Shown here one piece after another: positions 18,832-26,882 of a DNA stretch of 64,000 bases. This DNA comes from Psychrobacter namhaensis (GTDB lineage: Bacteria > Pseudomonadota > Gammaproteobacteria > Pseudomonadales > Moraxellaceae), in NCBI RefSeq assembly GCF_016107545.1, contig NZ_JABASS010000002.1, positions 310,001-374,000 of the forward strand, given 5' to 3'. The translations under genes were made by a program, and so were the position numbers. The notes under the pieces were generated by a model. It saw only the letters and a program-made list of their open reading frames with translations, had not been told where the DNA came from and made no database searches. Every line of letters begins with the position of its first letter. Positions within the stretch are counted from its first letter, which is position 1.

Positions 18832-19889
18832 CGTTGGGTCATAAAAATCAATAATAAAAATACTATCCCGCCTGCTAACTCAATGACGACCGATAGTACC
18901 CCGGCCATGCCCAGTACTTGCTCAAATACAGTCTGACCGAGCACTAAGCATATCATTGCCACCAAGCTGACCAATATCAGGCGCTCACCATGATACATAT
19001 GGCGAGCGATACGGTTGGTCAACGCGCAGACTAATAAACCAAAAAAGGTCACAGGTCCGACCAGTGCGGTGGCAGTGGCGACCAACACCGCGATGACGGT
19101 TAGTAGCCCAAATGCTAAGCGTTGATAGTTGATGCCAAGGTTGGTGGCTTGTGCCTTACCTAACATCAATACATCGCACTGATAGCGCCAACGCCAAATA
19201 AACCACCCACTAGTGAGACAAATAAATAGGCTGATACCAAGCAGTTGTGGATTCACCGTATTAAATTGGGCATAACTGGCAGACTGTACCACGACGAAAT
19301 CATCGGGATTAATCAATCGTGCAATCAAGGCCGATAAGCTGCGAAACAACACCCCAAAGATCACGCCTACCAATATCAATCGGGTCAAATCTTGACTGCT
19401 TTTGGCAAACAACAACTGAAACAACAGCAATGACGCGCCAAACATAAGGACAATTTCAAGCGTAAATTTGGCAATGGGATTGATACTGGTAAAGCTAATC
19501 GCACCCAAAAAGAAAACCAACAAGCTTTGCAGCAAAACATACAGCGAGTCAAAACCCAATAAAGAGGGGGTTAAGATGGGGTTGTGCGTCAAGGTTTGAA
19601 ACAGTAATGTTGAGACACCAATCGCATATCCGACCACCATCAATGCCAGTAGTTTTTTGCCTCGAAGCGGCAGAGCAAAATCCCAATGCCCATTGACATT
19701 GAGCGTTAAAAATAGCGTCATTGAGATAAGCAGTATAACGGCTGCAATTGATTTTGGATGGTTGGCGATAAATGCCCAAAATTGGGTTAAGTGACTTTGT
19801 CCCGTAGCCGATGAGTATTGATCATTTATCGCTGGGCTGGTATGGGTAGAGTCAGACTTTGTAGAGCTAGGCCTAGACGGTGAAAGCAT
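18825..19889 (-). CDS. Iron-chelate ABC transporter permease (FatC/CeuC-like)
   Basis: The 354-residue FecCD-family inner-membrane permease has about nine or ten hydrophobic segments. Its first 35 residues are a hydrophilic Ser/Thr-rich tail (PSRPSSTKSDSTHTSPAIND), longer than usual. Family features include QTLTHNPILTPSLLGFDSLYVL and VGPVTFFGLLVCALTNRIARH. It should pair with the second permease at 19968-21068 to form the channel for a ferric siderophore. The stop codon lies within a 16-bp tandem repeat. Confidence 0.9.
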   Translation of the reverse strand: MLSPSRPSSTKSDSTHTSPAINDQYSSATGQSHLTQFWAFIANHPKSIAAVILLISMTLFLTLNVNGHWDFALPLRGKKLLALMVVGYAIGVSTLLFQTLTHNPILTPSLLGFDSLYVLLQSLLVFFLGAISFTSINPIAKFTLEIVLMFGASLLLFQLLFAKSSQDLTRLILVGVIFGVLFRSLSALIARLINPDDFVVVQSASYAQFNTVNPQLLGISLFICLTSGWFIWRWRYQCDVLMLGKAQATNLGINYQRLAFGLLTVIAVLVATATALVGPVTFFGLLVCALTNRIARHMYHGERLILVSLVAMICLVLGQTVFEQVLGMAGVLSVVIELAGGIVFLLLIFMTQRR

Positions 19890-19967
19890 GTTAAATCCTA
19901 TGGTGCCAAGCTTATCTAATCAAACAAAATAACGATAAAATAAAAAATAATAAGCGGCAATAAGTAC

Positions 19968-21068
19968 TTATCGTTCAGAGGGGGCGCGCAGCAATAGCCA
20001 TAAGAACAGCACCGTACCGACCACACCAAAAACAGTGGCGACAGGCACTTCAAATGGATAACGGATAGTACGCCCAATAATATCGCACAATAAGACTGCC
20101 GATGCCCCTAACAGCGCAACTGCTGGCAGGCTACGGCGTAATTTATCCCCCATCACGCGGCTAACAATATTAGGAACGACCAAGCCAATAAAGGGGATCA
20201 TACCAACCGTCACGACCACCACAGCGCTCATCATCGCCACCATGCCGACCCCAAGCCACGTGACCTGTCGTTTACTAATGCCTAAGTTTAGCGCGATATT
20301 ATCACCCAGACCGACGATGGTCAGCTTGTCAGCAATAATGTAAGCTAGGATGCACAGTCCGCCCGTCAGCCACAAAAGCTCGTAACGCCCTGCCAAGACC
20401 CCAGAAAAATCACCAAATTGCCAAACACTAAGCATCTGTAACGACTCGGTTTGATAAGCGATAAACGTGGTCACCGCCTCAATGATACCGCCAAAAACAA
20501 TACCAATCAGTGGGATCATCAAAAAATCAGTCGGTGGAATACGGTGAATCAGCAGCATAAATAACATCATGCCAAACACGGCTGCGATGGTGGCCACGCC
20601 CATTTTTATAATGAGTGCGCTGGCTGGAAACAGCAAACTGACCACCAACAATCCAAGTGCCGCGCTTTGGGTCGCACCGACCATCGATGGCTCAACGAAG
20701 CGGTTTTTTAGTACCACTTGAATGATCATGCCTGCCACTGCCATAGCAATACCAGTCAAGATAATGGCAATGGTCCGCGGCATGCGGCTGACAAGCATGA
20801 GTGAGCTATCAGAGTTCGCACTATGGCTGATAACGCTTTGCAACATACCTGCCCACGAAAAATCCGCCACACCAATAGACAAACTTAATAACACTAAAAG
20901 CCCCATAATAATGAGGCTACCTGTGTTCATTAACCACGGCGGTATCGCCGCACGTCGATGTGTAAGGCTCAGGCCGTTACTCGCTCTTTTTTGCCAACTT
21001 GATGAGGCTGTTGCCAAAGAAGAGCTCTCTTTAACGCTGGTATGAGCACGATGTGAAAATAACGACAT
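19968..21068 (-). CDS. Iron-chelate ABC transporter permease (FatD/CeuB-like)
   Basis: The 366-residue FecCD-family permease has a hydrophilic N-terminal tail of about 45 residues, then some nine membrane segments. Typical stretches are RMPRTIAIILTGIAMAVAGM, VEPSMVGATQSAALGLL, NIALNLGISKRQVTWLG and GMIPFIGLVVPNIVSRVMG, followed by YPFEVPVATVFGVVGTVLFL. It forms the channel together with the permease encoded 78 bp downstream. The binding-protein gene lies 70 bp upstream, so the four genes probably form one transcript. Confidence 0.92.
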   Translation of the reverse strand: MSLFSHRAHTSVKESSSLATASSSWQKRASNGLSLTHRRAAIPPWLMNTGSLIIMGLLVLLSLSIGVADFSWAGMLQSVISHSANSDSSLMLVSRMPRTIAIILTGIAMAVAGMIIQVVLKNRFVEPSMVGATQSAALGLLVVSLLFPASALIIKMGVATIAAVFGMMLFMLLIHRIPPTDFLMIPLIGIVFGGIIEAVTTFIAYQTESLQMLSVWQFGDFSGVLAGRYELLWLTGGLCILAYIIADKLTIVGLGDNIALNLGISKRQVTWLGVGMVAMMSAVVVVTVGMIPFIGLVVPNIVSRVMGDKLRRSLPAVALLGASAVLLCDIIGRTIRYPFEVPVATVFGVVGTVLFLWLLLRAPSER

Positions 21069-21138
21069 AGTGGCTACTGGCTTAGAAAGTGAAATTTATA
21101 ACGGAAGTTCAGAGCAGGGGCTCGAACAGTGACAGTCT

Positions 21139-22191
21139 TTATTTAGCGCCAGCAAACGCGTTCTTAATAGTGGTCAAGTCTTGTATCCACTGATAATAGC
21201 CACCGAATGCTAGGTAAGAGTCTGGGCTAAGGTATACCACTTGATCTTTACTCCAAGCATTGGTTTGTGCGACCAGTGGATTGTCTAACACCGCTTTGGC
21301 ACCGACGCCATCTTCGCCAATTGCCGCACTACGATCGAGGACAAATAACCAGTCTGGATTGGTCTTTTGTATGTACTCAAAAGAGACGGGTTGGCCGTGG
21401 CGAGCGTCTTTGATTTGATCATCGGCCATGGGGACACCCAGGACAGAATGGATAAAGCCATAGCGTGATTTATCACCATACGCCGACATTTTATTGCCAT
21501 TGACCATAATGACCAAGCCTGTACCTTTGTTTTTGGTCACGGTTTTAGTGTCGTCAATAAGGGTATCAATATTCCCTTGCAGTTTTGCCGCTTGATCACT
21601 TTTACCAAATAACGCCCCCAAATCATGTAAGCGCTGCTTGCTTGATTCATAAATGTTCGCTGTATCAATCGTCATATCTAGCGTTGGCGCGATATTTGAT
21701 AACTCATCATATTTTTCTGCCATACGTGAGCCGATCAAGATAGCTTGTGGCTGCATCGCGTTTAGGGCTTCAAGATCTGGCTCAAACACGGTGCCGACGC
21801 CTTTTGGTTCAGGCTGAGTTTTTGCATGTAAGTTGTCTAACACCAGATTGCTTGGGGCGCCATCGACAGCCACATCAAGTGCGGCCAAATCTTGCATCAA
21901 AGTCATGTCATAAACGACTAGCGGCGAGGGATTGATTGCTAAATCAACATCCCCTTTCACCGTATTGACCGCGATGGTCTCAGCAGAGACGGCGTCATTA
22001 TTGGCAACATTTGAGGCGGCATCAGCGGTTTGGTTTTCAGCCTTGCTTTCTGCTGGCTCAGAGTCGTTCGACTCAGGCGAGCTACAGCCTGTCACACTAA
22101 TGGTGGCCACAAGCGCTGTCATGATTGCAGTCAAGAGCGGGCGTTTAAAGAGAGGGGCAGTAGAGCGGTTAGAAAATAAAGTCGTAGACAT
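21139..22191 (-). CDS. Siderophore ABC transporter substrate-binding lipoprotein (FatB/CeuE-like)
   Basis: The 350-residue protein starts with a positively charged signal peptide and the lipobox SVTGC (Cys36), so it is a lipid-anchored periplasmic binding protein. A Ser/Glu/Ala-rich linker follows. The mature part is a two-domain helical-backbone-type protein with GVGTVFEPDLEALNAMQPQA, PDWLFVLDRSAAIG and the C-terminal VYLSPDSYLAFGGYYQWIQD, close to the FatB/VctP/CeuE group for catechol siderophores. It is first in the importer operon and faces two Fur-box matches upstream. Confidence 0.9.
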   Translation of the reverse strand: MSTTLFSNRSTAPLFKRPLLTAIMTALVATISVTGCSSPESNDSEPAESKAENQTADAASNVANNDAVSAETIAVNTVKGDVDLAINPSPLVVYDMTLMQDLAALDVAVDGAPSNLVLDNLHAKTQPEPKGVGTVFEPDLEALNAMQPQAILIGSRMAEKYDELSNIAPTLDMTIDTANIYESSKQRLHDLGALFGKSDQAAKLQGNIDTLIDDTKTVTKNKGTGLVIMVNGNKMSAYGDKSRYGFIHSVLGVPMADDQIKDARHGQPVSFEYIQKTNPDWLFVLDRSAAIGEDGVGAKAVLDNPLVAQTNAWSKDQVVYLSPDSYLAFGGYYQWIQDLTTIKNAFAGAK

Positions 22192-22430
22192 AAATAACTC
22201 GGTACATTAGATGATTAGGAGAGATGTGAATAAAACAGTGGCCATGTAAAATAAAAAGCGTTGGTTTGGTGCAGCTGTCCACACCATGGAGAGCTTGTTG
22301 TTACAGTATTAAAAACTATCCACTTTTATGACTTGGTTTTTTTGTATTTATATTTTTGGCGCTTGTGTTTTTATCATCGTAAGAATTTTTAACATTATAA
22401 GATGAGCATCCAAGAGGTGTTTATGATAAA

Positions 22431-22477
22431 TTAATTGAGACTCATTATCAATACAAATGATAATGATTTTTATTAAC
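22431..22477. promoter_or_regulatory. Two adjacent candidate Fur boxes
   Basis: Two 19-bp windows, 22431-22449 (13 of 19 consensus positions, ending CATTATC) and 22459-22477 (15 of 19, starting GATAATGAT), lie ten bases apart. Alignment was by hand. They are placed about 250 bp from the binding-protein gene. Confidence 0.72.
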
Positions 22478-22585
22478 GCTGTTGCTGTATCTAAAGTGAG
22501 CCAATACAAAAAAGCTACGCGCACTTGTATCAGCAGTCGTTAGCTTTATTATACTGACCGAGCAAAATTTTTATAATTTATTATT

Positions 22586-22604
22586 GATAATAATTATCGT
22601 TTGC
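22586..22604 (+). promoter_or_regulatory. Candidate Fur box before tonB
   Basis: GATAATAATTATC (22586-22598) is an inverted repeat with a single central base; the 19-bp window matches the Fur consensus at 14 positions. It lies about 50 bp before the tonB start and would overlap its promoter. Confidence 0.72.
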
Positions 22605-22651
22605 ATTATTATCTACGCCATTCTATTTCAGTTAATTAATATTAGGGTGTT

Positions 22652-23614
22652 ATGAGTTCAACGGATTTAGGGGCGCCACCACTTAGACTGATACTTACAG
22701 CTATTGTTGTAGCTGTGGGGTTGCACTTATTGACGGCCATAGCACTAGTGGCGATCAAAACACCTGAACTAAAAATTGCGTCAGAAAAGAACCCGTCGCC
22801 TATCGAGATAGAGCTGGTCACGTTGCCTACTAAAGAGGCCACCTCTGAGGTGGAGGTGAAAGAGGTAACTCCTATAAAGGAACCCGCCCCTCAGGTTACA
22901 GAGCCAAAACCAAAGACCGTACCAGAAGTAAAACCCCAACCAAAAAAACCAGTCGTGCCAGTAGTAAAAGAAGAGAAAGTTAAGCCTAAAACAACACCGG
23001 TAGTGCCAGTAAAAAAACCAAAGGCTGAAGAGCGGCCAAAAGAAACCCTGGTAGAACCCAAAGCTGATGCGAATGAACAACGTAAAATCATAGCGGCACA
23101 GGCTAAAGCGGCGCAAGAAGCGCAAGCTAGGGCAGCACAAGAAGCCCAAGCGAAAGCAGCACAAGAAGCGGCAGCCAAAGCGGCTCGTGACGCTCAAGCC
23201 GCCGCTGATGCCAAAGCAGCAAGAGAAGCCGCCGAGTCGGCTGCTCGAGCCAAAGCAGCAAAAGAGGCCCAAGCGGCTGCTCAAGCAAAAGCCCAAGCGG
23301 CTGCCGCTGCCAGTAATACGCCTGTGAATTTTACAGCGAGCGCTGCAAATTGGGCCTCTGCGCCAAACTTTAGCTTTCCGGATCGTGCTGCCCGTAGAGC
23401 TCGATCAGGCGATGTGTTAGAGGTGGTGCTGGTATTAAGAGTGAATAAGCAGGGCGGTATTGATAGCGTACGTGTGGCTCAATCCTCAGGCAATACTCTG
23501 TTAGACAAAGAAGCCCAGCGTCAGGTCCGTTCTGGTACATTTAGACCCTTTACAAAAAATGGTGCACCCGTTGTGGGCAATGTCACCTTACCTATCGCTT
23601 ATAAGGTGCCGTAA
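22652..23614 (+). CDS. tonB: TonB energy transducer with Ala/Lys-rich TolA-like segment
   Basis: The 320-residue protein carries energy from ExbBD to outer-membrane receptors. Residues 8-33 form the single inner-membrane anchor (LILTAIVVAVGLHLLTAIAL), with the conserved His in GLHL. A Pro/Lys/Glu/Val-rich periplasmic spacer covers residues about 50-135, then an Ala-rich segment of repeated KAAQEAQA units covers about 145-225, resembling the helical arm of TolA. The C-terminal TonB domain holds VLRVNKQGGIDSVRVAQSSG and GAPVVGNVTLPIAYKV. It heads tonB-exbB-exbD behind a Fur box, next to the iron importer. Confidence 0.9.
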   Translation: MSSTDLGAPPLRLILTAIVVAVGLHLLTAIALVAIKTPELKIASEKNPSPIEIELVTLPTKEATSEVEVKEVTPIKEPAPQVTEPKPKTVPEVKPQPKKPVVPVVKEEKVKPKTTPVVPVKKPKAEERPKETLVEPKADANEQRKIIAAQAKAAQEAQARAAQEAQAKAAQEAAAKAARDAQAAADAKAAREAAESAARAKAAKEAQAAAQAKAQAAAAASNTPVNFTASAANWASAPNFSFPDRAARRARSGDVLEVVLVLRVNKQGGIDSVRVAQSSGNTLLDKEAQRQVRSGTFRPFTKNGAPVVGNVTLPIAYKVP

Positions 23615-23712
23615 TACATAGCTGCATTACTTTAAGTAATGCCACTTTAAATAACGCCACCGCGATAGACAATCAAGTAACAGCAATGAAATAACAACTC
23701 AAGGAGTCTGAC

Positions 23713-24396
23713 ATGGACTTTACAGCTTATTGGCAATACAGCGACATGGTGACCAAAAGCCTGTTCTTTGTACTTTTGGCCCTATCCGTCATTTCATGGG
23801 TAACTGGCATCATTCGTGTGTTGCAAAGCCGCAAATTGGCTGCCAATGTTGCAGACGATTTGAGTCAGCAGATTCAGCCAAAACAAGCCGAGCTAACAGA
23901 GTCGGATGCTGCTACGCGGCGTTTGGTCACTGAGCAGACCTTGCTCAAGCACATTGGTCGCTACCGTTTTGCCAGTGAGCGCGGGCTGCCTATCCTTGGT
24001 ACGACAGCAGCGATTGCGCCATTTATTGGTTTGTTTGGCACGGTGTGGGGGATTTTTCACGCACTGCACAATATTGGTATGAGTGGACAGGCAGGATTGG
24101 GACAGGTGGCAGCACCAGTAGGTGAGGCACTTATTATGACTGGTCTTGGTATCGCGGTCGCTATTCCAGCTGTGGTGTTTTACAACCTTGCGGTACGCAT
24201 CAACCGCCGTGTGATGTACCACGCCAACGACAGAGCGCACGATCTATTAGCAAACTCTGCAAAATTGGCCGCTAGCCCCCAGTCTCGAGCAAACAGTACG
24301 CCCATCGCCACTCAAGCTCAGTCAGCCAAAGATCAGCATATAATGGCAGAGGGTGTGCAGCAAGCCGGACATTATAGTCGCTCAGCTTCGTCATAG
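23713..24396 (+). CDS. exbB: Biopolymer transport protein ExbB
   Basis: The 227-residue inner-membrane protein belongs to the MotA/TolQ/ExbB proton-channel family. It has a helix near residues 15-35 (SLFFVLLALSVISWVTGIIR) and two more near 100-125 and 145-170, in GTTAAIAPFIGLFGTVWGIF and GLGIAVAIPAVVFYNLAVR. The C-terminal tail is Ser/Ala/Gln-rich and variable. It powers TonB using the proton gradient, with ExbD encoded 88 bp downstream. The gene has an AAGGAG ribosome binding site and starts 98 bp after tonB. Confidence 0.93.
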   Translation: MDFTAYWQYSDMVTKSLFFVLLALSVISWVTGIIRVLQSRKLAANVADDLSQQIQPKQAELTESDAATRRLVTEQTLLKHIGRYRFASERGLPILGTTAAIAPFIGLFGTVWGIFHALHNIGMSGQAGLGQVAAPVGEALIMTGLGIAVAIPAVVFYNLAVRINRRVMYHANDRAHDLLANSAKLAASPQSRANSTPIATQAQSAKDQHIMAEGVQQAGHYSRSASS

Positions 24397-24484
24397 TCAT
24401 GGCAAGAAGCGATTGATCAGGTTGTCAGTCAAGAGAGAAAACAGCTAGCAGTATTGTGAATAACGAATTGTATTGAGAGTAACT

Positions 24485-24886
24485 ATGGCATTTCAATTGG
24501 GTGATGATGACGTACAAAGTATGAATGAGATGAACCTCATTCCGCTTATCGATATCATGCTGGTATTGATGATTATATTTCTACTGACTGCGACCGTACT
24601 AAATCCGACGGTGCCATTAGACTTGCCGAAGACCAGTGCGGCGGTGAATGAGACCCCACCAGAAGCCATTCAAATTAGTATTGATAAAGACGCAGGAATA
24701 TTTTGGGACAGCGATCCGATTAGTATGGAGGAGCTAGAAGCACGGCTACAGGAACAAAGTGTGGCTGGTAAAGACCCCTCTGTACAACTGCGAGCTGACA
24801 AAGAGAGTAAATACGATACCGTCGCTCAGGTGTTGGCAGCCACCAGCCAAGCTGGACTTACCAAAGTAGCCTTTGTCAACGAGTAG
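24485..24886 (+). CDS. exbD: Biopolymer transport protein ExbD
   Basis: The 133-residue protein has one N-terminal membrane helix preceded by MNEMNLIPLIDIMLVLMIIF, which contains the essential proton-path Asp, and a periplasmic domain with PLDLPKTSA and VQLRADKESKYDTVAQVLA. It completes the TonB-ExbB-ExbD motor. A longer frame starts with TTG at 24473, but ATG at 24485 with GAGAG upstream fits the family's N-terminus. No clear terminator was seen in the 278-bp gap that follows. Confidence 0.93.
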   Translation: MAFQLGDDDVQSMNEMNLIPLIDIMLVLMIIFLLTATVLNPTVPLDLPKTSAAVNETPPEAIQISIDKDAGIFWDSDPISMEELEARLQEQSVAGKDPSVQLRADKESKYDTVAQVLAATSQAGLTKVAFVNE

Positions 24887-25164
24887 CTATCATCAGTAAG
24901 CCGTGTAGGCAACTACATGACAACGGTTTTATAGCAACGGTCTAATAGTGACAGTCAGACCTTCTATATCAGTAAGCTGCCCAACAAAATCAGTAAACTG
25001 ATTAAGAGAAAAATCAATAAAACAATAAGAAGAACCATTAAAATAATAAATTTCTCCTTCAACCTCGTTTGGGTAACCTTGCGAGGTTTCCTTAGTTTTT
25101 AAGGTGTTTCTGGTTTTTAGAGACAGTCGATAATCCCAGTGCATCTATGTCTAGAGTCTAGCAT

Positions 25165-25704
25165 TTACCAGCCGAAGCCAAATGGATGGTAGCCGTAACC
25201 AAAACGCCCAGGCCCATAGCCAAATGGGTAGGGTGAACGTAAATAATCGAGATCGCGCTGGCGGATATAATAGTAGCGTCCTTGAGCGTAAGCCTCTTCT
25301 AGCTTTTCGATCCCCTCGAGTGGGCAAACAGGCTGCCAATCATATCCTTCACGTCCGAGCTTATAAGCATTGAGTTCGGTACAGTATTTTTTGAGGCCCT
25401 GCAGGCGACCTTGCTCCCATTGTATGCGGTTGGGCATGACGCCGCCGACACGCGCACAGCGATCGGCATAGTGTCCAAAGTAAGCTCCTGAGCGCCCCTG
25501 TAGGCCGTCCGCATAGCCGACTTCTTGCCAGTTGCTGTCCTGACACTGCTCAGGGGTTAGGCTTTGGGTCGTGGCACAGCCTGATAAGGTCAGCAATGCG
25601 GCGCTTATTAAGGGTATGGTCATACCAGATAGGCTGACGGATTTATTGGCCAATTTACTAGAAAAATCAGCGATTGATGAGTTCAGCTCAATAAGATAAT
25701 TCAT
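25165..25704 (-). CDS. DUF2799 family lipoprotein
   Basis: The 179-residue protein has a hydrophobic stretch ending in the lipobox TLSGC near residue 43, then a DUF2799-like domain. Recognisable parts are QCQDSNWQEVGYADGLQG, CARVGGVMPNRIQWEQGRLQGLKKYC and YDWQPVC, with conserved cysteines. The C-terminus is rich in Gly, Tyr, Phe and Pro (FGYGPGRFGYGYHPFGFGW). The start at 25704 follows a weak CAGG and gives an unusually long signal region; an in-frame ATG at 25623 gives a standard lipoprotein signal and may be the true start. Function is unknown. Confidence 0.78.
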   Translation of the reverse strand: MNYLIELNSSIADFSSKLANKSVSLSGMTIPLISAALLTLSGCATTQSLTPEQCQDSNWQEVGYADGLQGRSGAYFGHYADRCARVGGVMPNRIQWEQGRLQGLKKYCTELNAYKLGREGYDWQPVCPLEGIEKLEEAYAQGRYYYIRQRDLDYLRSPYPFGYGPGRFGYGYHPFGFGW

Positions 25705-26012
25705 AATAAACCTGCGCGCGTTTAAAATTATGGTTTATCATAGCACTTTTTTATACTGACAATTTTTTATATCTTGTTATTATGTTGGTATTTAGTGGCG
25801 CTAAGTGTTTGATATATCGTTATAAATAGCAGCGTTGGTGTGGGCTGAGTGAGGGATGTTTTGAGGATTAGACAGGCACTGTGCTTGATTTTTAATGGTT
25901 CATGCTCATTATAAGTCCCTATATACTAGCGACTTCTCTTATAGACAGATGGTTAAATAATGGCAGTTGTGTGGTTAGCGTTACTTTAATTTAGTCAAAA
26001 GGTCAGACTATC
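25705..26012. other. AT-rich intergenic region, divergent promoters expected
   Basis: This 308-bp gap separates a minus-strand lipoprotein gene from a plus-strand unknown gene and must hold both promoters. No hairpin, RNA gene or operator was recognised. Confidence 0.4.
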
Positions 26013-26615
26013 ATGGGAATATTGATTGGCGTTGTCATTGTACTATTCGTATTAGGGAGTATGATGGCGCTCAAACCTAACGGTATCGATCAGCGTTTGG
26101 ATAAGCTGCGTATGACCGCGCGTCGACTACAGCTAAATCCAAAGCTCGTTGCGTGCCCTGACTGGATAAAGGGCCGGGACAATGAGTATGGTCGCGGCAT
26201 GATGGGGCAATATTGTTTGGTTCTAGAAAATACGCAGTTGCCGCACACACGTTATCAAGTAATCGATGGACAATGGCGACCAGACAGCAGTTTTGTTGAT
26301 ACCACTAAAGAGGATGTCAGGCTCAATATTCCAAGTGCCATTCGTTCGACTCAAGGCCATACCAATACGGTACTCAAGAAGACCAATTTTAGTCTGGACA
26401 AAACACCGCTGGACTTACCAGTCAGTGTTGAGCCGTTCGTCAAGGGCTTATTGACTAAGGCAAATAGCATCATTATTTATTGGGAAGATATTGCCTACGT
26501 GCGGCCCTCAACCAACCCCGCTTATCAGCAAAAATTGATTGAAACAGACTTGTTGGTGCTGAAGCAAAACCTTGAAAATTGGGCGCTACAGATGCAGAAA
26601 AAGACTGCGGAGTAA
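26013..26615 (+). CDS. Unrecognised membrane-anchored protein upstream of topA
   Basis: The 200-residue product has a single N-terminal hydrophobic segment (residues 2-20, GILIGVVIVLFVLGSMMAL) followed by a basic stretch (RLDKLRMTARRLQL). The rest is a soluble domain with CPDWIKGRDNEYGRGMMGQY and YWEDIAYVRPSTNPAYQQ. The lack of a signal-cleavage or lipobox motif suggests that the domain stays anchored, facing the cytoplasm or periplasm. No family was recognised. It precedes topA by about 270 bp on the same strand, and the coding pattern looks genuine over the full length. Confidence 0.75.
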   Translation: MGILIGVVIVLFVLGSMMALKPNGIDQRLDKLRMTARRLQLNPKLVACPDWIKGRDNEYGRGMMGQYCLVLENTQLPHTRYQVIDGQWRPDSSFVDTTKEDVRLNIPSAIRSTQGHTNTVLKKTNFSLDKTPLDLPVSVEPFVKGLLTKANSIIIYWEDIAYVRPSTNPAYQQKLIETDLLVLKQNLENWALQMQKKTAE

Positions 26616-26882
26616 TAAAGTGTTTTTAATCTCCAATAATAAGCAATATGCAAGCACTTTTGGCAAACGCCCAGTCATTTACAGTTGACAGTTTAACGCT
26701 TAGCAGTGTAACGTCTTTATAACTCACTCTTTAACTTATGGTTATTGTTTGTTTTTTAACCGTTTTTATGAGTCACTATTATTACAATAATTCGCTGAGC
26801 TGTTATAACTAACGATTATAAATTGCCATGCTGCTGAATTTATCCTTACTTTTAATCTACTTATATTATGGTGTCGTCACAT

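Larger units (their letters stand above)
22192..22651. other. Divergent regulatory region between siderophore importer and tonB
   Basis: This 460-bp AT-rich gap separates the importer operon (minus) from tonB-exbBD (plus). It contains Fur-box matches at 22431-22449, 22459-22477 and 22586-22604, which would let Fur repress both operons. No other gene or RNA was recognised. Confidence 0.7.

Noticed and set aside
22781..23296. Long minus-strand frames opposite tonB, rich in Phe, Cys and Gly.
   Set aside because: They mirror the Ala/Lys/Pro-rich repeats of tonB and are antisense artefacts of low-complexity coding sequence.
24929..25144. A 71-codon minus-strand frame between exbD and the DUF2799 gene.
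   Set aside because: No ribosome binding site, no recognised family and unusual composition; it is probably a chance frame in a convergent gap.
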